NCBI GenBank assembly: GCA_030583905.1
Contig: CP129481.1
Span: 558,001 to 622,000 of the forward strand
Length of the DNA: 64,000 nucleotides
Source of the DNA: Anaerolineales bacterium
GTDB taxonomy: Bacteria; Chloroflexota; Anaerolineae; Anaerolineales; Villigracilaceae
Reading direction: 5' to 3'
The position numbers were made by a program, and so were the translations under genes. Every line of letters starts with the position of its first letter. Within the stretch, counting starts at the first letter, position 1. The notes under the pieces are model-generated. The model saw nothing but the letters and a program-made list of their open reading frames with translations, had not been told where the DNA came from and made no database searches. Of the stretch, positions 8,091 to 16,580 are shown in pieces.

Positions 8091-8525
8091 ATGGCGACGA
8101 AATCGAGAAGACTCTCCCTTAAAGAGCGCGGATTGACGAACTTTGAAGCCATCATGTGGATCTTCACCCGCCTCTCTGCCTTAGCCATATATGGTCTGAT
8201 CCTCGTGGGCATTATTGGCGCCTTGATCATGGGTGCGCGCAACCAGATGAACTTCGCAGATGTGATGCGCTGGGCGTTCATGCCGAACGTCTATCACGTG
8301 CAGAGCACGGATGTGCCCGATCTGGACATCTGGTCCAATCCGTTCTGGCTGTTGACCGCCAGCGCGCTTTTGCTGGTCGCGACAGCGCACGGCGTGCACG
8401 GTCTGGTCGTGATTGCGGATGATTACATCGCAAGTTCCGGCGGGCGCAAGTTCGTGCGCTTCCTGAGCATTGTGATGATGATCGGCGTCAGTATCATGGG
8501 TTTGTATATCATCTGGACAGCGTAA
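8091..8525 (+). CDS. sdhD: Succinate dehydrogenase membrane anchor subunit
   Basis: The 144-residue protein has three hydrophobic helices (~20-45, 84-106, 120-141), with His residues in AHGVHGLVVIADDY typical of the second anchor subunit. It pairs with SdhC to form the quinone site. It starts 1 nt after sdhC. Sequence conservation in this family is weak, so the call rests on position, length and topology. Confidence 0.85.
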   Translation: MATKSRRLSLKERGLTNFEAIMWIFTRLSALAIYGLILVGIIGALIMGARNQMNFADVMRWAFMPNVYHVQSTDVPDLDIWSNPFWLLTASALLLVATAHGVHGLVVIADDYIASSGGRKFVRFLSIVMMIGVSIMGLYIIWTA

Positions 8526-8526
8526 A

Positions 8527-8588
8527 TTGACCGCAGACAATGGACGATAGACCGTATCATTGTCCATTGTCCATCGGTTTATCGTCAG
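8527..8588. repeat. GGACAATGG-type intergenic repeat between sdhD and sdhA
   Basis: The 80-bp gap carries GACAATGGACGATAGACCG followed by ATTGTCCATTGTCCATCGG, a set of permuted direct and inverted copies of the words GGACAATGG and GGACGATAG. No ORF is present. It resembles the multicopy low-complexity elements elsewhere in this window. Confidence 0.6.
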
Positions 8589-8607
8589 TATTTTTCAGGA
8601 GTAATTC

Positions 8608-10401
8608 ATGGCAAACGTTCATCAATTTGATGTGGTGGTGGTAGGGGCGGGCGGCGCAGGTCTGATGGCTGGCTTGTACGCATCACGCACCGCAAAGACC
8701 GCCGTCATCAGCAAGTTATATCCCACACGCTCGCATACCGGCGCGGCGCAGGGCGGTATCTCCGCGGCGCTGGGCAACTACGAAGAAGACCGACCCGAAT
8801 GGCACATGTACGATACCGTCAAAGGGTCCGATTATCTTGGCGACCAGGACGCCATCGAGTTCATGTGCAATGAAGCCATCGATGCCGTGCTCGAACTCGA
8901 ACACATGGGGTTGCCGTTCGACCGCACGCCCGAAGGCAAGATCTCCCAGCGTCCGTTCGGCGGACATACCAACAACGAAACCGGCAAACCTGTCCGCCGC
9001 GCAGCACACGCCGCCGACCGCACGGGTCACATGATCCTGCAAACCCTGTATCAGCAGTGCTTGAAGAACAAGGTCAATTTCTTTGATGAATATCAAGTGC
9101 TGGATTTCATCATGGTCAATGGAAAAGCCGCAGGCGTGGTGGCTGTGGAACTGGCGACGGGCGAACTGCACACCATCCATGCCAAGGCGGTCGTCTTTGC
9201 CACGGGCGGACATGGACGCATCTTTGATGTGACATCCAACGCTTATGCCTACACGGGCGACGGCGCGGCGATCCTGTTGCGTCACGGCATTCCGCTCGAA
9301 GATATGGAGTTCTTCCAGTTCCATCCGACGGGAATTTATAAACTCGGCATTCTCATCACCGAAGGCGTGCGCGGCGAAGGCGGGATTCTGCTCAATGGGG
9401 ATGGTGAACGCTTCATGCCTAAGTATGCGCCGACCGTAAAAGACCTCGCCTCGCGTGATGTGGTCTCCCGCGCAATCTACACTGAAATTAAAGAAGGGCG
9501 CGGCATCAACGGCTCGAACTATGTCTATCTCGATATCCGCCCGGAAAGCGTGAACAAATTCGCTGCCATGGATGGACGCACCAACCCCGACGGCACTCCC
9601 TACACCATCACTGCGGATACCGTCCTGAAGAAAATTCCTGATATTGTGGATTTCTGCCGCGTCTACCTCGGCGTGGATCCGGTCACACAAGTGATGCCGA
9701 TCCAGCCGACAGCGCATTACACGATGGGCGGCATCCCGACCAATAAATACGGTGAAGTGGTCATTGACGATAAAAATACCATCCTGCCCGGCTTGTACGC
9801 GGCGGGCGAGTGTGCGTGTGTATCTGTCCATGGCGCGAACCGTTTGGGGACAAACTCGTTGCTCGACCTTGTTGTCTTCGGCAAACATGCGGGGCTCAAA
9901 GCGGCGGAATACGCGCAGACAGCCGACTTTGAGACTCTGCCCGGGGACGCAGAAGCAGGCGCGAGGTCCGCGTTTGAAGCGTTGAGAAATGGATCGGGCA
10001 AGGAGAACGCATTCGACATTTCCAATGAGATGAAGAAGATCATGTTCGCGGATGTCGGCATCTATCGCAACGAAAAAGACATGCAAGCCGCGTTGGAGAA
10101 GGTGCGCGAGTTGAAGGAGCGTTACAAGCAGGTCGGCGTGACCGACACGGGAAAAATTTTCAATACCGAGTTGTTGAACGCCTGGGAACTTGGCAACCTG
10201 CTTGAAATTGCGGAAGTGGTGGCAGTGAGCGCGTTGAACCGCAAGGAAAGCCGCGGCGGACATTCGCGCGAGGATTATCCCGACCGTGACGATGCGAACT
10301 GGTTGAAGCACACGCTGATCACCAAGAAGGACGAAAAGCTTGATATCAGCTATAAGCCGGTTGTGATCACCAAACACCAGCCGAAGGCAAGAGTTTATTA
10401 G
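8608..10401 (+). CDS. sdhA: Succinate dehydrogenase flavoprotein subunit
   Basis: The 597-residue product has the FAD-binding [13 protein letters not shown] motif (~13-25), the covalent FAD histidine in [10 protein letters not shown] (H43), the substrate loop QFHPTG and the C-terminal [18 protein letters not shown] region. It oxidises succinate to fumarate on the cytoplasmic face and passes electrons to SdhB. Length is normal. The start follows a CAGGAG site. A palindromic repeat begins directly after the stop codon. Confidence 0.98.
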   Translation: MANVHQFDVVVVGAGGAGLMAGLYASRTAKTAVISKLYPTRSHTGAAQGGISAALGNYEEDRPEWHMYDTVKGSDYLGDQDAIEFMCNEAIDAVLELEHMGLPFDRTPEGKISQRPFGGHTNNETGKPVRRAAHAADRTGHMILQTLYQQCLKNKVNFFDEYQVLDFIMVNGKAAGVVAVELATGELHTIHAKAVVFATGGHGRIFDVTSNAYAYTGDGAAILLRHGIPLEDMEFFQFHPTGIYKLGILITEGVRGEGGILLNGDGERFMPKYAPTVKDLASRDVVSRAIYTEIKEGRGINGSNYVYLDIRPESVNKFAAMDGRTNPDGTPYTITADTVLKKIPDIVDFCRVYLGVDPVTQVMPIQPTAHYTMGGIPTNKYGEVVIDDKNTILPGLYAAGECACVSVHGANRLGTNSLLDLVVFGKHAGLKAAEYAQTADFETLPGDAEAGARSAFEALRNGSGKENAFDISNEMKKIMFADVGIYRNEKDMQAALEKVRELKERYKQVGVTDTGKIFNTELLNAWELGNLLEIAEVVAVSALNRKESRGGHSREDYPDRDDANWLKHTLITKKDEKLDISYKPVVITKHQPKARVY

Positions 10402-10402
10402 A

Positions 10403-10475
10403 GGTGGTTTCGATACGGCGGCGATGGTCGAGTAGGATGAAGTCTGTATCGAGACCCGCCGCCTACTCAACCACC
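10403..10475. repeat. REP-like palindromic element between sdhA and sdhB
   Basis: The element has ends GGTGGTTTCGATAC and CTACTCAACCACC, with internal copies of GTCGAGTAG and GTATCGAGAC. The same element, shorter and reversed, follows sdhB at 11209-11246. In RNA it would form a strong hairpin inside the sdh transcript. Confidence 0.75.
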
Positions 10476-10491
10476 TAGGAGATTAGAGATT

Positions 10492-11199
10492 ATGGAAGTT
10501 ACCATCAAAATTTTCCGTTACAACCCCGAGAAGGACCAGCGTGGCAATTATGTGACCTACAAGGTGGAAGCCGATCCGAATGACCGCGTGCTGGATGTGC
10601 TCGAGTACATCAAGGGCAAGGAAGACGGCACACTCTCGTTTCGCCGTTCGTGCGCGCACGGCGTGTGCGGTTCGGATGCGATGCGCATCAACGGGCGCAA
10701 TATGCTGGCGTGCAAGGTGTTGATCCGTGACGTGGGCGAAAATATCACCGTCGAGCCGCTGCTTGGTTTGAAGATCGCCAAGGATTTGATCGTGGATATG
10801 GAGCCATTCTTCGATAATTACAAGAAGGTGCTGCCCTATTTCATCAACGACAGTCCGCTGCCCGAGGGCGGACGCGAACGTCTGCAAAGTCCCGAAGACC
10901 GCGCGCGCTTCGACGAATCGACCAAATGTATTTTGTGCGCCGCATGTACCACATCCTGCCCATCTTATTGGGCGAACGGTGAGTATTATGGTCCCGCCGC
11001 GATCGTGACCGCGCACCGCTTCATCTTCGACAGCCGCGACGAAGCCGCCGGCGAACGCCTGCAGATCCTTGCAGAGACGGACGGCGTGGCGCGCTGTCAT
11101 ACCGCGTATTCCTGCACCGAAGCCTGTCCGCGCGAGATCAAGATCACGCGCGCCATTGGCGAGGTGAAGATGGCGATGATCACCGGGAAGTTGGATTGA
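10492..11199 (+). CDS. sdhB: Succinate dehydrogenase iron-sulfur subunit
   Basis: The 235-residue product carries the [2Fe-2S] ligands C54, C59 and C74, with Asp at the position of the fourth ligand (CGSDAM, as in E. coli SdhB). The [4Fe-4S]/[3Fe-4S] ligands lie in CILCAACTTSCP and in CHTAYSCTEACP. It transfers electrons from SdhA to quinone. It is the last gene of the operon, 90 bp after sdhA with the REP-like element between. Confidence 0.97.
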   Translation: MEVTIKIFRYNPEKDQRGNYVTYKVEADPNDRVLDVLEYIKGKEDGTLSFRRSCAHGVCGSDAMRINGRNMLACKVLIRDVGENITVEPLLGLKIAKDLIVDMEPFFDNYKKVLPYFINDSPLPEGGRERLQSPEDRARFDESTKCILCAACTTSCPSYWANGEYYGPAAIVTAHRFIFDSRDEAAGERLQILAETDGVARCHTAYSCTEACPREIKITRAIGEVKMAMITGKLD

Positions 11200-11208
11200 T
11201 TTAAACCC

Positions 11209-11246
11209 GGTGGTTGAGTACGCCGAAGGCGCGTATCGAAACCACC
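11209..11246. repeat. REP-like palindromic element after sdhB
   Basis: This 38-bp copy (GGTGGTTGAGTAC...GTATCGAAACCACC) has a GCCGAAGGC centre and is the reverse orientation of the element at 10403-10475. Confidence 0.75.
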
Positions 11247-11254
11247 AGTAACTG

Positions 11255-11288
11255 ACAAGCCGTGTGATGAGCGCGGCTTGTTGTTTTT
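11255..11288 (+). terminator. Intrinsic terminator of sdhCDAB
   Basis: The stem ACAAGCCG/CGGCTTGT (11255-11262, 11274-11281) is followed by TGTTTTT. Confidence 0.75.
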
Positions 11289-11328
11289 AATCTATAATAG
11301 GGCAATTCACTGAAGGGCAGGCTTGCGT

Positions 11329-13173
11329 ATGCTTAAAACGAGTGCTTTTTGGAAGACATTTGCTGTTACTTATTTTGCCCAAATTGCGGGGATTTGGGGA
11401 TTCGTGGAAGCCTACACCTATTTTGAGGGGGAGGCGCTAAAACAATTACTTGGCACGAATTGGTGGATTGGTTACGTCCTTCCATTATTTGTGGCGTTTT
11501 CCGTTGCAACATTCAGACATGTGAAAGAAGAGTCTCATGGGGAAAGCCTCGACAAACGCAACCGCCGCGTGATGCTCAACCACGTCGAAAACTCTTGGAT
11601 AAAAGGCGTCCTCGAAAAATCATTGCACGGCACAGCATTGTTGGAGTTGGGAATTAAAGAAGACCCAACCGCCATCACTTACCCTTGGGCGATAAAAAAG
11701 GAAACGACAAATGAGACTTTGCCAGTAGGGAAAACCATGCTGGAGATTTTCCAAGAGATCGGCGCAGGTCGTTCCCTGCTGATTCTGGGTGCGCCGGGTT
11801 CAGGCAAGACGACCATGCTGCTCGAATTGACCCGCCAATTGATTGAACGCGCCCGCGAAGATGCGATCGAACCCATTCCCGTTGTATTTAACCTTGCTTC
11901 ATGGACGGAAAAACAGACGCTTGCCGACTGGTTGGCAGAACAATTGAATATCGTGTATTACGTTCACAAGAAAACCGGGGCGAGGTGGGTGGGTGAAAAC
12001 AAGATGCTTTTGCTATTGGACGGCTTGGACGAAGTAAAAGGGGAAAGCCGCCAGAAATGTGTGGAAGCCATCAACCAGTTCAGAAAAGAACATGGGTTAA
12101 CCTCCCTTGTGGTATGCAGTCGCATCGAAGAATATGCGGCGATTAAAACAAAGTTGTCCTTCGAGGGAGCAATCACCCTGCAACCGCTTACATCAAAGCA
12201 GGTCAACGCGTACTTTGACAGATTTGGGAAGAGTCTTGCCGCGGCAAAAGGACTGCTGAGAAAGGATAAAGCCCTGCGAGAATTGGCGGAAACCCCGCTG
12301 ATGCTCAGCATCATGGTATTGGCATACAAGGATAAGAAGCCTGGCGAATTACCCCTGTCAAACCATATTGCAGATCAGCGCAAATACCTTTTCGATACCT
12401 ATATCAATCGCATGTTCGAACGCCCGACGCGGACCAAAAATGAGCTTTTTTCAAAAACACAAAGCTTGCATTACCTGAGTTGGCTGGCGCGCAAGATGAT
12501 ACAGCATAATATGATTGTGTATCAGATCGAATCGATGCAACCCTCCTGGCTGGAGGATGAAAAACAAAAACACTTATACAAAAGAGTTGTCAAGTTGATT
12601 TTCGGGCTGATTGTCGGGCTGATTGGCGGGCTGATTGGCGGGCTGATTGGTGGGCTGATTGGTGGGCTGATTGGCGGGCTGATTTTCGGGCTGATTTTCG
12701 GGCTGATTGTCGGGCTGATTGTCGGGCTGATTCTCGGGCTGATTGCCAGGTCGAAGGGGGAACAACTCGAAGAAGCAACCCAACCTGGTCAACGTCTAAA
12801 ACAAACTCTAGTTTATGGTCTTTCATTCTCACTATTGAGCGGGTTGATATTTGGTGCATTTGCCGTGTTACGTGACAGATTGATAGGCGGAGCATTTGGT
12901 GGATTTAGTTCTGACTTGAATACAATCGACAGGCTGATTTTAGGGCTGATTTGCGGGCTGACTATCGGGATGATTTCCGGGCTTGATCGTTTTATTAATC
13001 ATTACTTACTGCGATACACTCTAATAAAGAATAATTTTCTGCCTTTGAAGTTGATACCTTTCCTTGAACATGCTCTTGATTTGATCTTCCTGCGTCGTGT
13101 AGGCGGGAGTTATATCTTCGTCCATCGGTTGTTGATGGAGCATTTTGCAGAGATGGAAGTGGAAAGCGGGTAA
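11329..13173 (+). CDS. Membrane-associated NACHT NTPase with tandem-repeat transmembrane region
   Basis: This 614-residue STAND/NACHT protein has two N-terminal hydrophobic helices (~8-28, 45-62), a P-loop GAPGSGKT at 154-161 and the NACHT Walker [10 protein letters not shown] at 227-235. Residues 425-472 are twelve consecutive 4-residue repeats (X-G-L-I, X = F, V, G or L) encoded by 12-bp tandem repeats, with degenerate copies near 535-555. The end ([14 protein letters not shown]) resembles the C-terminus of other bacterial NACHT proteins. Several bacterial NACHT proteins act in antiphage defence; that role here is inference. A TATAAT lies at 11293-11298. The ATG at 11329 was preferred over the in-frame TTG two codons earlier. 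It stands alone between the sdh operon and a PhzF gene. Confidence 0.88.
   Translation: MLKTSAFWKTFAVTYFAQIAGIWGFVEAYTYFEGEALKQLLGTNWWIGYVLPLFVAFSVATFRHVKEESHGESLDKRNRRVMLNHVENSWIKGVLEKSLHGTALLELGIKEDPTAITYPWAIKKETTNETLPVGKTMLEIFQEIGAGRSLLILGAPGSGKTTMLLELTRQLIERAREDAIEPIPVVFNLASWTEKQTLADWLAEQLNIVYYVHKKTGARWVGENKMLLLLDGLDEVKGESRQKCVEAINQFRKEHGLTSLVVCSRIEEYAAIKTKLSFEGAITLQPLTSKQVNAYFDRFGKSLAAAKGLLRKDKALRELAETPLMLSIMVLAYKDKKPGELPLSNHIADQRKYLFDTYINRMFERPTRTKNELFSKTQSLHYLSWLARKMIQHNMIVYQIESMQPSWLEDEKQKHLYKRVVKLIFGLIVGLIGGLIGGLIGGLIGGLIGGLIFGLIFGLIVGLIVGLILGLIARSKGEQLEEATQPGQRLKQTLVYGLSFSLLSGLIFGAFAVLRDRLIGGAFGGFSSDLNTIDRLILGLICGLTIGMISGLDRFINHYLLRYTLIKNNFLPLKLIPFLEHALDLIFLRRVGGSYIFVHRLLMEHFAEMEVESG
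12601..12744 (+). repeat. Twelve 12-bp tandem repeats inside the NACHT gene
   Basis: There are twelve head-to-tail units of NNYGGGCTGATT, varying only in the first three bases (TTC, GTC, GGC, GGT, CTC). Each encodes X-G-L-I. The copies are in frame, so copy number can change without frameshift. Confidence 0.95.
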
Positions 13174-13185
13174 ATGAAAAGCTAC

Positions 13186-13217
13186 AAACCGCGTCTGAAA
13201 AGATGCGGTTTATTTTT
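13186..13217 (+). terminator. Intrinsic terminator after NACHT gene
   Basis: An 11-bp stem (13186-13196, 13201-13211, one G-T pair) closes a GAAA tetraloop and is followed by TATTTTT. Confidence 0.8.
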
Positions 13218-13239
13218 GAAAAAAACTTTGGAGGCAGGA

Positions 13240-14070
13240 ATGAATGTGTTAAAACTCGCCGCCTTTTCCAAGAACGGACAGGGCGGCAATCCGGCTGGCG
13301 TGGCGTTTTATGATGAGATGCCTTCCGAATCTGAAATGCTCGCCATCGCGAAGGAAGTCGGCTATTCGGAGACGGCATTTTTGGTAAAGCAGGCGGACGG
13401 TTGGCGCGTGCGGTATTTCGCGCCCGAAATGGAAGTCCCTTTTTGCGGTCACGCCACCATCGCGTTGGGAGTGGCGCTCGGCGAACGCTTCGGCGAAGGG
13501 ACGTATCAACTGCACCTGAACGACAGCCAGATCAGTGTGCGCGCGGAAAAAACAACGGGCGGGATGTCCGCTACGTTGCAGTCACCAGCTACATGGTCGG
13601 AAGATGCGCCACAGGAGTATGTGGGCAAGGTTTTGGCGGCGTTCAACCTGACGAAGGAACAGCTTGATCCCCGCTTCCCCGTCCGTTTGGCTGGGGCGGG
13701 AGCAAAACATCTGATCATCTTTCTCAAGGAGCGCAAGACCCTGGCGGAGATGTCGTATCCGTTCGAGGAAGTCCGCGCATTGATGGCGGAGCATGGACTG
13801 GTCACGATCAGTTTGCTGTGGAATGAATCCGATGACGTGTTCCATTCACGCAATGCTTTTGCATCAGGCGGAGTCTACGAAGATCCCGCCACTGGAGCCG
13901 CCGCCGCGGCGCTGGCGGGTTATCTGCGCGATATTGGCTGGAACGGAGCGTCCACGTTTACGATTTTGCAGGGCGAGGATATGAGCGTGCCTTCACGTCT
14001 GACGGTCTCATTTACGCCCAAGGCGGGTGAGAGCGTGACTGTCGGCGGCGAAGTGCGGCATATCGAGTAG
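13240..14070 (+). CDS. PhzF-family isomerase/epimerase
   Basis: This 276-residue protein has the two-lobe diaminopimelate-epimerase-like fold of the PhzF family. The marks are GGNPAGVAF near 15-23, the conserved catalytic glutamate in YSETAFL (~45-51), PFCGHATIALG (~70-80) and EDPATGAAAAALAGYL in the second lobe. The substrate is unknown; most genomic homologues are not phenazine genes. I use the ATG at 13240 with a GGAGG site; the frame is open 66 bp further upstream across the terminator, which cannot be coding. Confidence 0.9.
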   Translation: MNVLKLAAFSKNGQGGNPAGVAFYDEMPSESEMLAIAKEVGYSETAFLVKQADGWRVRYFAPEMEVPFCGHATIALGVALGERFGEGTYQLHLNDSQISVRAEKTTGGMSATLQSPATWSEDAPQEYVGKVLAAFNLTKEQLDPRFPVRLAGAGAKHLIIFLKERKTLAEMSYPFEEVRALMAEHGLVTISLLWNESDDVFHSRNAFASGGVYEDPATGAAAAALAGYLRDIGWNGASTFTILQGEDMSVPSRLTVSFTPKAGESVTVGGEVRHIE

Positions 14071-14079
14071 CATGGAAAA

Positions 14080-14112
14080 AAGCCGTGACCTGTATACGCA
14101 TGGCTTGTTTTG
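14080..14112 (+). terminator. Weak terminator after the PhzF-like gene
   Basis: AAGCCGT (14080-14086) pairs with ATGGCTT (14100-14106) and is followed by GTTTT. Confidence 0.5.
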
Positions 14113-14139
14113 TGCAAATGGGGCTTATCGGGCTATAAT
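14110..14139 (+). promoter_or_regulatory. Promoter of the small charged-protein gene
   Basis: TTGTGC at 14110 and TATAAT at 14134-14139 are separated by 18 nt, ending 35 nt before the TTG start. Confidence 0.6.
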
Positions 14140-14174
14140 GATGGAAATCACTCCCGCCCAGAAAGGATGTTAAA

Positions 14175-14393
14175 TTGGCTAAAGTAAATTATCAATACGA
14201 GAAACGACAGAAAGAACTGGCTAAGAAACGCAAGAAGGATGAGAAGTTAAGGCTTAAACAGCAGAAAAAGAACAATCAGCAGAGCGGGAACCCGACCAAG
14301 GCGCAGGATGAAGCGCAGGTCGAATCATCCACAGAGGAGACCTCGACGGGGGCAACGCCGGCTGAAAAAAACGCTGAGCCCGAAGAGAAATAA
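14175..14393 (+). CDS. Small, highly charged protein of unknown function
   Basis: The product has 72 residues. The N-terminal half is Lys/Arg/Glu rich (NYQYEKRQKELAKKRKKDE) and probably one basic helix; the C-terminal half is acidic and rich in Thr/Glu. Similar short proteins beginning with this motif occur in many bacteria with no known function. The start is a TTG preceded by an AAAGGA site; no ATG fits the frame. Its own promoter (TATAAT at 14134) supports it as a real gene. Confidence 0.75.
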   Translation: MAKVNYQYEKRQKELAKKRKKDEKLRLKQQKKNNQQSGNPTKAQDEAQVESSTEETSTGATPAEKNAEPEEK

Positions 14394-14495
14394 ATGGCGA
14401 GGGAGAGAATAATGCAAACTTTCCTTTGCAGAATTCCATCCTGACCGGCAATGGCGGATGCCATAATTTGAACCGCCTTCGCCAAAGGAGACGCC

Positions 14496-15290
14496 ATGAA
14501 AGAAATTTCCATTGATCAGCCCTTCGCCCGCGGACGGACCGCCGACCTCCATGAATGGGAGAACGGAACCGTCCTCAAACTCTTCCATAATTGGTTCAGC
14601 CTCGAAGACATCCAATACGAACAAAGGATCGCGCGTGCTGTCCATGCCAGCGAGGTGAAAACGCCCGCGGTGCGTGAAATCGTCCAAACGCACGGACGGA
14701 ACGGCTTGATCTATGAGCGGGTGGCAGGCATATCCATGCTGGAGATGTTTCAGAAAAAGCCGTGGCAGGTGATTCAATTCGGAAAGATGCTTGCCGAACT
14801 CCATGCTCAAATGCATGCCTGCATCTTTGATGCGGATGTTCCCCTGCAGCGCCGTAAATTGCAAAACAAGATCAAGGATGCGAAGGCACTTCCCATCTAC
14901 CTGAAGCCGAAACTGCTGGACTCGCTCGAATCCCTGCCCGATGGTGACCGGGTCTGTCACGGGGATTTTCACCCCGCCAATGTACTGGTCTCGGAAGATG
15001 ACTCAACCATCATCGACTGGATCGACGCTTCACGCGGCAACCCGTTGGCTGATGTGGCGCGTACGAGCATTATCACCCTCGGGGCGGCGGCAAGTTCGCA
15101 GATACCGAATGCGATGTTGAAAGTGTTCGTGAAAGTATTTCACTCCGCTTATTTGAATCATTACTTCCGCCTGCGCCCCGGCGGCGAGGACGAATACCTG
15201 CGCTGGCTCCCTGTTGTGGCGGGTGCGCGGCTGAATGAGAATATCCCCGAAGTGGAGGCATGGCTGGTAAAGGAAGCGGGTAGAATTTGA
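14496..15290 (+). CDS. APH-family small-molecule kinase
   Basis: This 264-residue aminoglycoside-phosphotransferase/choline-kinase-like protein has the catalytic loop CHGDFHPANVL (~153-163) with the catalytic Asp, and the metal-binding IIDWIDASRGNPLADVA (~170-186). It transfers the gamma-phosphate of ATP to an unknown hydroxylated small molecule. It is not close enough to any resistance enzyme to predict drug resistance. The ATG follows AAAGGAG. It converges with dnaN across a bidirectional terminator. Confidence 0.88.
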   Translation: MKEISIDQPFARGRTADLHEWENGTVLKLFHNWFSLEDIQYEQRIARAVHASEVKTPAVREIVQTHGRNGLIYERVAGISMLEMFQKKPWQVIQFGKMLAELHAQMHACIFDADVPLQRRKLQNKIKDAKALPIYLKPKLLDSLESLPDGDRVCHGDFHPANVLVSEDDSTIIDWIDASRGNPLADVARTSIITLGAAASSQIPNAMLKVFVKVFHSAYLNHYFRLRPGGEDEYLRWLPVVAGARLNENIPEVEAWLVKEAGRI

Positions 15291-15315
15291 AGGTGTTGTA
15301 GTCAGTGCCGGAATC

Positions 15316-15348
15316 AAAACCGCCAGAGCAAAATGCTCTGGCGGTTTT
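15316..15348. terminator. Bidirectional terminator between APH-like gene and dnaN
   Basis: A perfect 15-bp stem (15316-15330, 15334-15348) has a 3-nt loop, with AAAA and TTTT at the two outer ends. Confidence 0.9.
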
Positions 15349-15359
15349 CAATTACTCCT

Positions 15360-16493
15360 CTACCCCAAATGCATCGGCATGATGACATGCAGAAAATCAT
15401 CGTCGCCAACCGGGCGGACCACGCCGGGCGCATTCGATGCGGAGGTTTCCAGCGCCACGTTCGGCGTACGGATGACCTCCAGCGCCTCACGCAGGAACTT
15501 GACGTTGAACGCGATCAACACGCTTCCGCCGTCCACGGTCGCTTCGACGATGGTCTCATTCTTGCCAGTTTCCTCGGATGTGGCGGAAATTTCCACTTCG
15601 CTGGGCTGCATCTCACCGTTCGCCTGCTTGATGTCCAGCCGCGCCACATTCGAACCCTCACGGGCAAAAATCTCCGCCTGCTTGCAGGCTTTGAGCAATG
15701 CCGCCGTAGACACGAGCGTGCGTGACTTGTAACTGCGCGGAATGATCTGGTGATAATCCGGGAAGGTCCCGTCGATCAACTGCGACACCACTTCCACATC
15801 CTTTACACGGAAGAGCACCTGTCCGCGATTCTTCGGGATGACCATGTAGATCGGCTCTTCGCCGTCCGATGCGACGCGCGCCAGTTCGTTCAACGCCCGC
15901 GCGGGAATGATGACATTGATCGGCTGCTGCACCGCCTGAGACAACTGGGCTTTGCGCACCGAAAGCCGGAACCCGTCCGCCGCCGCCATCGTGACCTTGT
16001 CCTTTTCCACATTCATCAACACGCCCATCAACACGGGACGCGCTTCATCCGTCGAAGCCGCAAATGCCACCTGATGGATCATTTCCTTGAAATCCGCCAC
16101 GTTCAATTGCACAGCGCCATCCATTTCGGGCGTGGGCAAAGGCGGGAATTCCTGTGCATCGATGCACTTGATATCGTTATTGGATGTGCCGCCTTTTAAA
16201 TGCAAGTTCTGGGTTTTCAGATCAAGTGTCAATTGCACCTGATCTCCGGGCAAGGTGTTGACCAGATCCGAAAATGTGCGTGCCGGAACCGTTGTCGAGC
16301 CTTCCTCGTCAACCCGTGCTGCGATCCAACAAGTGATACCCAATTCAAGATTGGTGGCGGAAAGCCGTAAACGACCCTCATCGGTTGCGATCAAAATATT
16401 CGATAAAACAGGCAGGGTGCTGCGCGGCGAAACGGCGCGTGAAACAATGCCCAAACCGCGTGCAAGATTTTCTTGAAGGACAGTTACTTTCAT
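15360..16493 (-). CDS. dnaN: DNA polymerase III beta sliding clamp
   Basis: The 377-residue product is the ring-forming replication clamp. The N-terminus (VLQENLARGLGIVSRAVSPR) and the internal three-fold repeat of the clamp fold are clear, and the C-terminal VMPM...LG matches the family end. Length is usual. It stands without dnaA or recF neighbours, so this is not the classical origin cluster. The ATG is preceded by a GAGGGCGAA stretch as a weak ribosome site. Confidence 0.96.
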   Translation of the reverse strand: MKVTVLQENLARGLGIVSRAVSPRSTLPVLSNILIATDEGRLRLSATNLELGITCWIAARVDEEGSTTVPARTFSDLVNTLPGDQVQLTLDLKTQNLHLKGGTSNNDIKCIDAQEFPPLPTPEMDGAVQLNVADFKEMIHQVAFAASTDEARPVLMGVLMNVEKDKVTMAAADGFRLSVRKAQLSQAVQQPINVIIPARALNELARVASDGEEPIYMVIPKNRGQVLFRVKDVEVVSQLIDGTFPDYHQIIPRSYKSRTLVSTAALLKACKQAEIFAREGSNVARLDIKQANGEMQPSEVEISATSEETGKNETIVEATVDGGSVLIAFNVKFLREALEVIRTPNVALETSASNAPGVVRPVGDDDFLHVIMPMHLG

Positions 16494-16529
16494 GGTGTTC
16501 GCCCTCGGTTTCGTGGAATGATTTTCAAA

Positions 16530-16535
16530 AGTATA
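16530..16535 (-). promoter_or_regulatory. Extended -10 promoter of dnaN
   Basis: The minus strand reads TGATATACT, a TGn-extended -10. A GTGACC 17 nt upstream may serve as -35. The leader is about 30 nt. Confidence 0.5.
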
Positions 16536-16549
16536 TCATTAAGACGAAA

Positions 16550-16576
16550 GTAGGTCACGCTTTAAGCGTGACCTAC
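16550..16576. terminator. Hairpin between DUF5671-like gene and dnaN
   Basis: A 12-bp perfect stem (GTAGGTCACGCT and its complement) with a 3-nt loop follows the stop of the upstream minus-strand gene. The U-tract is poor (CTTTCGTCTT), so termination may be partial. Confidence 0.6.
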
Positions 16577-16580
16577 AATG

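Noticed and set aside
8716..10470. A 584-codon open frame opposite sdhA
   Set aside because: sdhA is certain on the other strand, and the antisense product has no family features.
12601..12744. CRISPR-like repeat array
   Set aside because: The 12-bp units are adjacent without spacers and encode part of a protein.
12574..12792. NQPxNQP repeat protein on the minus strand
   Set aside because: It is only the reverse reading of the X-G-L-I tandem repeats of the NACHT gene.
15360..16493. Replication origin near dnaN
   Set aside because: No dnaA, recF or gyrB lies next to it, and I see no cluster of DnaA boxes in the flanking gaps.
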